Shown here: in pieces, positions 40,112 through 41,030 of the stretch
Numbering within the stretch: the first letter of the stretch is position 1
How the letters are laid out: each line of letters starts with the position of its first letter
Assembly (NCBI RefSeq): GCF_001435775.1
Contig: NZ_AZFK01000040.1
Span: 1 to 41,030, forward strand
DNA length: 41,030 bases
Source of the DNA: Limosilactobacillus ingluviei DSM 15946
Lineage (GTDB): Bacteria; Bacillota; Bacilli; Lactobacillales; Lactobacillaceae
Direction of reading: 5' to 3'
The notes under the pieces: generated by a model
Told to the model about the DNA's origin: nothing
The model's database searches: none
The model's input: only the letters and a program-made list of their open reading frames with translations
Translations under genes and position numbers: made by a program

Positions 40112-41030
40112 ATGGGACAACGTACGTATCGTAATAAGTTGCGGCGTTATCAGCGACTGCGACAAAACCAAACCGAACAGCAGTATGAGTATTTGACGGA
40201 ACACCATGTCATCCGTCCTGCGCATCCTAAGTATGCGGTGTTAGATCACTTCAGTCACTTAGCTAACAATGTCTATAACCAAGGGCTATATCGCGCACGG
40301 CAGGCCTTATTCAAAGGTGAGTGGTTGTCGTATCAAAAGCTAGACGCATCGTTGAAAAGATCCAAACGGCAAAAGGACAGTATGATCTACGGCTCGATGA
40401 ACAACGTCCACTTGGTTCAACAACAGCTGAAGTTGGTTGCCCACAGTATGGATTCGTGGAATAAGGCTCGCAAAGCCTATGCCAAGAACCCGGGAAAATT
40501 CACGGGACGGCCGAAGTTGCCAAAATATCGGACCAAGGGTGGGCTAAGTACGATTATCATTGACAATCAGACTGCCAAGTTACGCAAGAATGGCTACGTT
40601 GAGATTCCTTGCATGGACAAATTCAAGGTCAAACTGGCCCACCCGGAGACCACGGCGATCCAGGAGGTCCGGATTGTCCCGCAGAACCGCCGTTTTATTG
40701 TCGAAGTTGTCTACAAGACTAATCAGGTCACCCTCTACAAACCGGATAACGGCCGCTATTTAGGGATTGATCCGGGAGTGAACAATGCCTTTACCTTGGC
40801 AACTAACGTACCGGGAATTACGCCGGTGATTGTCAACGGTAAGCCCGTCAAGTCAGTTAACCAGTTCTACAACAAGCAACGCGCCCGGTTGACCAGTCTC
40901 TATGCTCGATTGGGCCAAAGCCGGGCCAGTCACCGCTTAGCCCGCCTTGACTTTTTCCGAAACCAGCAGATGAACCGGTTTGCCCATGAAGCAAGTAAGC
41001 GGATTGTTGATTTTGCGCTAAGCCATGGGT
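40112..41030 (+). mobile_element. tnpB: IS200/IS605-family TnpB gene, cut by window end
   Basis: At least 306 codons, open to the right edge. It starts MGQRTYRNKLRRYQ behind AAGAAAGGAGG. TnpB is the RNA-guided nuclease of IS605-type elements and ancestor of Cas12. Visible parts: an N-terminal helical region (AVLDHFSHLANNVYNQGLY), KFTGRPKLPKYR, and the RuvC-I motif LGIDPGVNNAFTLATN with its Asp, then the usual VNGKPVKSVNQFYNKQRARL. The RuvC-II Glu, the zinc finger and the RuvC-III Asp would lie beyond the edge, so activity cannot be judged. No tnpA (Y1 transposase) lies upstream, so it is a TnpB-only element. The guide RNA would be expected at the 3' end, outside the window. Confidence 0.93.

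Noticed and set aside
1-41030. CRISPR arrays, prophage genes or a replication origin
   Set aside because: No regularly spaced repeats, phage structural genes or DnaA-box clusters were seen.

Overview
The window looks like chromosomal DNA of a heterofermentative lactic acid bacterium, most probably Limosilactobacillus (fermentum-like). Reasons: a fairly high G+C for lactobacilli with low-GC-Gram-positive signals (strong AGGAGG ribosome sites, CcpA cre, Rex and NrdR boxes, a T-box), a two-subunit lacLM beta-galactosidase, adhE, class Ib nrdHEF, a tRNA-Leu with an AAG anticodon and a small SRP RNA. The genus is inferred from gene content; no database search was run.

Layout. 1-340: promoter, tRNA-Tyr, tRNA-Gln, terminator. 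371-1817: an unrecognised protein and an aspartate/glutamate racemase. 2001-7710: a tight GntR-pncB-nadE-tex-sprT cluster (NAD salvage plus RNA-binding and SprT-like proteins). 7714-7885: tRNA-Leu(AAG). 7931-11954: CcpA-controlled lacL-lacM followed by manA. 12068-17259: an AEC permease, then a phosphoglycerate mutase/esterase/pepN operon.

17360-22027 is a decaying accessory block. It holds a frameshifted degenerate-GGDEF membrane protein, a 48-residue membrane peptide and a truncated GT2 glycosyltransferase (remains of a putative exopolysaccharide system). Next comes a five-gene redox cluster (NAD(P)-binding protein, MarR, SDR, nitroreductase, Spx-like) in which genes 1, 3 and 5 are interrupted by nonsense codons (gene 1 also by a 1-nt deletion), while 2 and 4 are intact. 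No comparable lesions were found in the rest of the window.

22084-32239: brnQ (minus); adhE behind two Rex-like sites; an orphan amino-acid-binding protein behind a T-box that looks histidine-specific; an M20 peptidase and an amidase; then an amino-acid ABC permease and lipoprotein, each behind a promoter with a cre site and with no ATPase gene nearby. 32317-37833: an Lsa-type ABC-F ribosome-protection gene with a transcription-attenuator leader, then nrdF, nrdE and nrdH behind paired NrdR boxes 31 bp apart. 37976-41030: tadA, the SRP RNA, a TbADH-like NADP-type secondary alcohol dehydrogenase, and a TnpB gene running off the right edge.

The most informative observations are the Lsa attenuator with its alternative pairings, the T-box whose UGGG bulge points to tRNA-His, the concentrated gene decay at 17.4-22.0 kb, an Spx paralogue that lacks its CxxC redox switch, and tRNA-Leu(AAG) sharing a window with the deaminase that could convert it to inosine-34.
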